NCBI RefSeq assembly: GCF_034555375.1
Contig: NZ_CP140706.1
Span: 4,579,001-4,643,000 of the forward strand
Reading direction: 5' to 3'
DNA from: Pseudomonas sp. B33.4
GTDB taxonomy: Bacteria; Pseudomonadota; Gammaproteobacteria; Pseudomonadales; Pseudomonadaceae
Length of the DNA stretch: 64,000 nt
Shown: piece by piece, positions 63,674 through 64,000 of the stretch
Layout of the letters: each line of letters starts with the position of its first letter
Numbering within the stretch: the stretch's first letter is position 1
Translations under genes and position numbers: made by a program
Notes under the pieces: generated by a model
The model's database searches: none
Told to the model about the DNA's origin: nothing
The model's input: the letters and a program-made list of their open reading frames with translations, nothing else

Positions 63674-63760
63674 TGTAGGAGCTGCCGAAGGCTGCGATCT
63701 TTTGATCTTGTTTTTTATAAGATCAACATCAAAAGATCGCAGCCTTCGGCAGCTCCTACA
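63674..63760. repeat. REPIN, GCTGCCGAAGGCTGCGATC class
   Basis: Perfect inverted arms of about 31 bases (TGTAGGAGCTGCCGAAGGCT at the left end), with an AT-rich spacer containing TTTTTT. Same class as 58246-58323. Located between the class II DAHP synthase and the convergent gene at the edge. Confidence 0.88.
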
Positions 63761-63764
63761 GGGA

Positions 63765-64000
63765 TCAGTCCAGTTGGGCCAATGCCACCCGCAACCGCGC
63801 CGCACTCTCACGCAGACAGTTGAGCTGCACCCGATCAAGCCCCAGCCAATCTGCCATCTGGCGCAAATTCACGGCCAGCGCCAACATCCCCTCCTCATCC
63901 AGCCCCGGCTCTTCCTCGTGCACCGCATGCACCGCCAACTGCCCTGCCGCCCGCTCGGCACGCAGATCAACCCGCGCTGCAATCCGCTCGTTGTGCAGAA
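63765..64000 (-). CDS. YcaQ/AlkZ-like DNA glycosylase, C-terminal part
   Basis: The last 78 residues of a gene whose start lies beyond the window. The visible sequence (LHNERIAARVDLRAERAAGQL, read in parts; LDEEGMLALAVNLRQMADWLGL) matches the end of the HTH_42 YcaQ/AlkZ family, which unhooks interstrand DNA crosslinks. The catalytic QxQ/QxD motifs are not in view, so only the family can be suggested. The stop is TGA at 63765-63767. Confidence 0.6.
   Translation of the reverse strand, partial: LHNERIAARVDLRAERAAGQLAVHAVHEEEPGLDEEGMLALAVNLRQMADWLGLDRVQLNCLRESAARLRVALAQLD

Noticed and set aside
10646..63760. Repeated palindromes considered as a CRISPR array
   Set aside because: The copies are scattered singly between genes, are inverted doublets rather than direct repeats with regular spacers, and fit REPINs.

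Overview
The window is chromosomal DNA from a fluorescent Pseudomonas, most likely of the P. fluorescens/P. koreensis type. The evidence is GC-rich coding sequence, a pyoverdine locus (pvdL with divergent pvdS), an acyclic-terpene (atu) cluster, Pseudomonas-type REP/REPIN palindromes between genes, and PvdS, Fur, AlgU and LexA-type sites placed as in pseudomonads. No transposase, integrase, phage gene, CRISPR array, rRNA or tRNA was recognised, so it reads as ordinary chromosome with accessory catabolic and signalling modules.

Layout. 1-12.7 kb is iron acquisition: the first 3,232 residues of the pyoverdine chromophore synthetase PvdL on the minus strand, the sigma factor gene pvdS behind a Fur box, and an IucB/PvdYII-like acetyltransferase with an exact PvdS promoter; a periplasmic binding protein follows. 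12.7-21.9 kb is atuR-atuABCDEF for citronellol/geraniol breakdown, with two near-identical inverted-repeat operators between atuR and atuA. 22-33 kb is mixed housekeeping: exonuclease, ppnP, MOSC protein, cheV with a small degenerate Hpt-like protein, a NarL-type kinase/regulator pair, a YegS-type lipid kinase, moeA-moaB against mobA, an AlgU-type lipoprotein gene, a pseudouridine synthase and a LexA-boxed small unknown gene. 34-41 kb carries a KefB-like antiporter, an ammonium transporter, a three-gene DUF883/YqjE envelope operon, an EAL protein with a C-terminal sensor-like domain, and a dGTPase.

41-52.5 kb is the densest signalling region: an EvgA/EvgS-like regulator and 1,214-residue hybrid kinase, an HD-GYP protein whose catalytic domain is split by a large insertion, and a second hybrid kinase with a degenerate plus an intact receiver. 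Around and after it lie oxidative-damage genes: msrC, an OhrR-like regulator overlapping a glutathione peroxidase gene behind a perfect 24-bp palindrome, and msrB. 54-64 kb holds alaA, htpX (heat-shock-like promoter), tpm, ygiD, the DEAD-box helicase deaD, a crotonase, a spermidine-synthase-like protein, class II DAHP synthase, and the 3' end of a YcaQ-like gene running off the edge.

The most follow-up-worthy items are the LexA-boxed small gene, the gpx-ohrR-like unit, the split HD-GYP protein beside an EvgS-like kinase, the paired atu operators with atuG/atuH absent, and the PvdS promoter on the acetyltransferase gene. All functions are from reading translated sequence by eye; no database search was possible.
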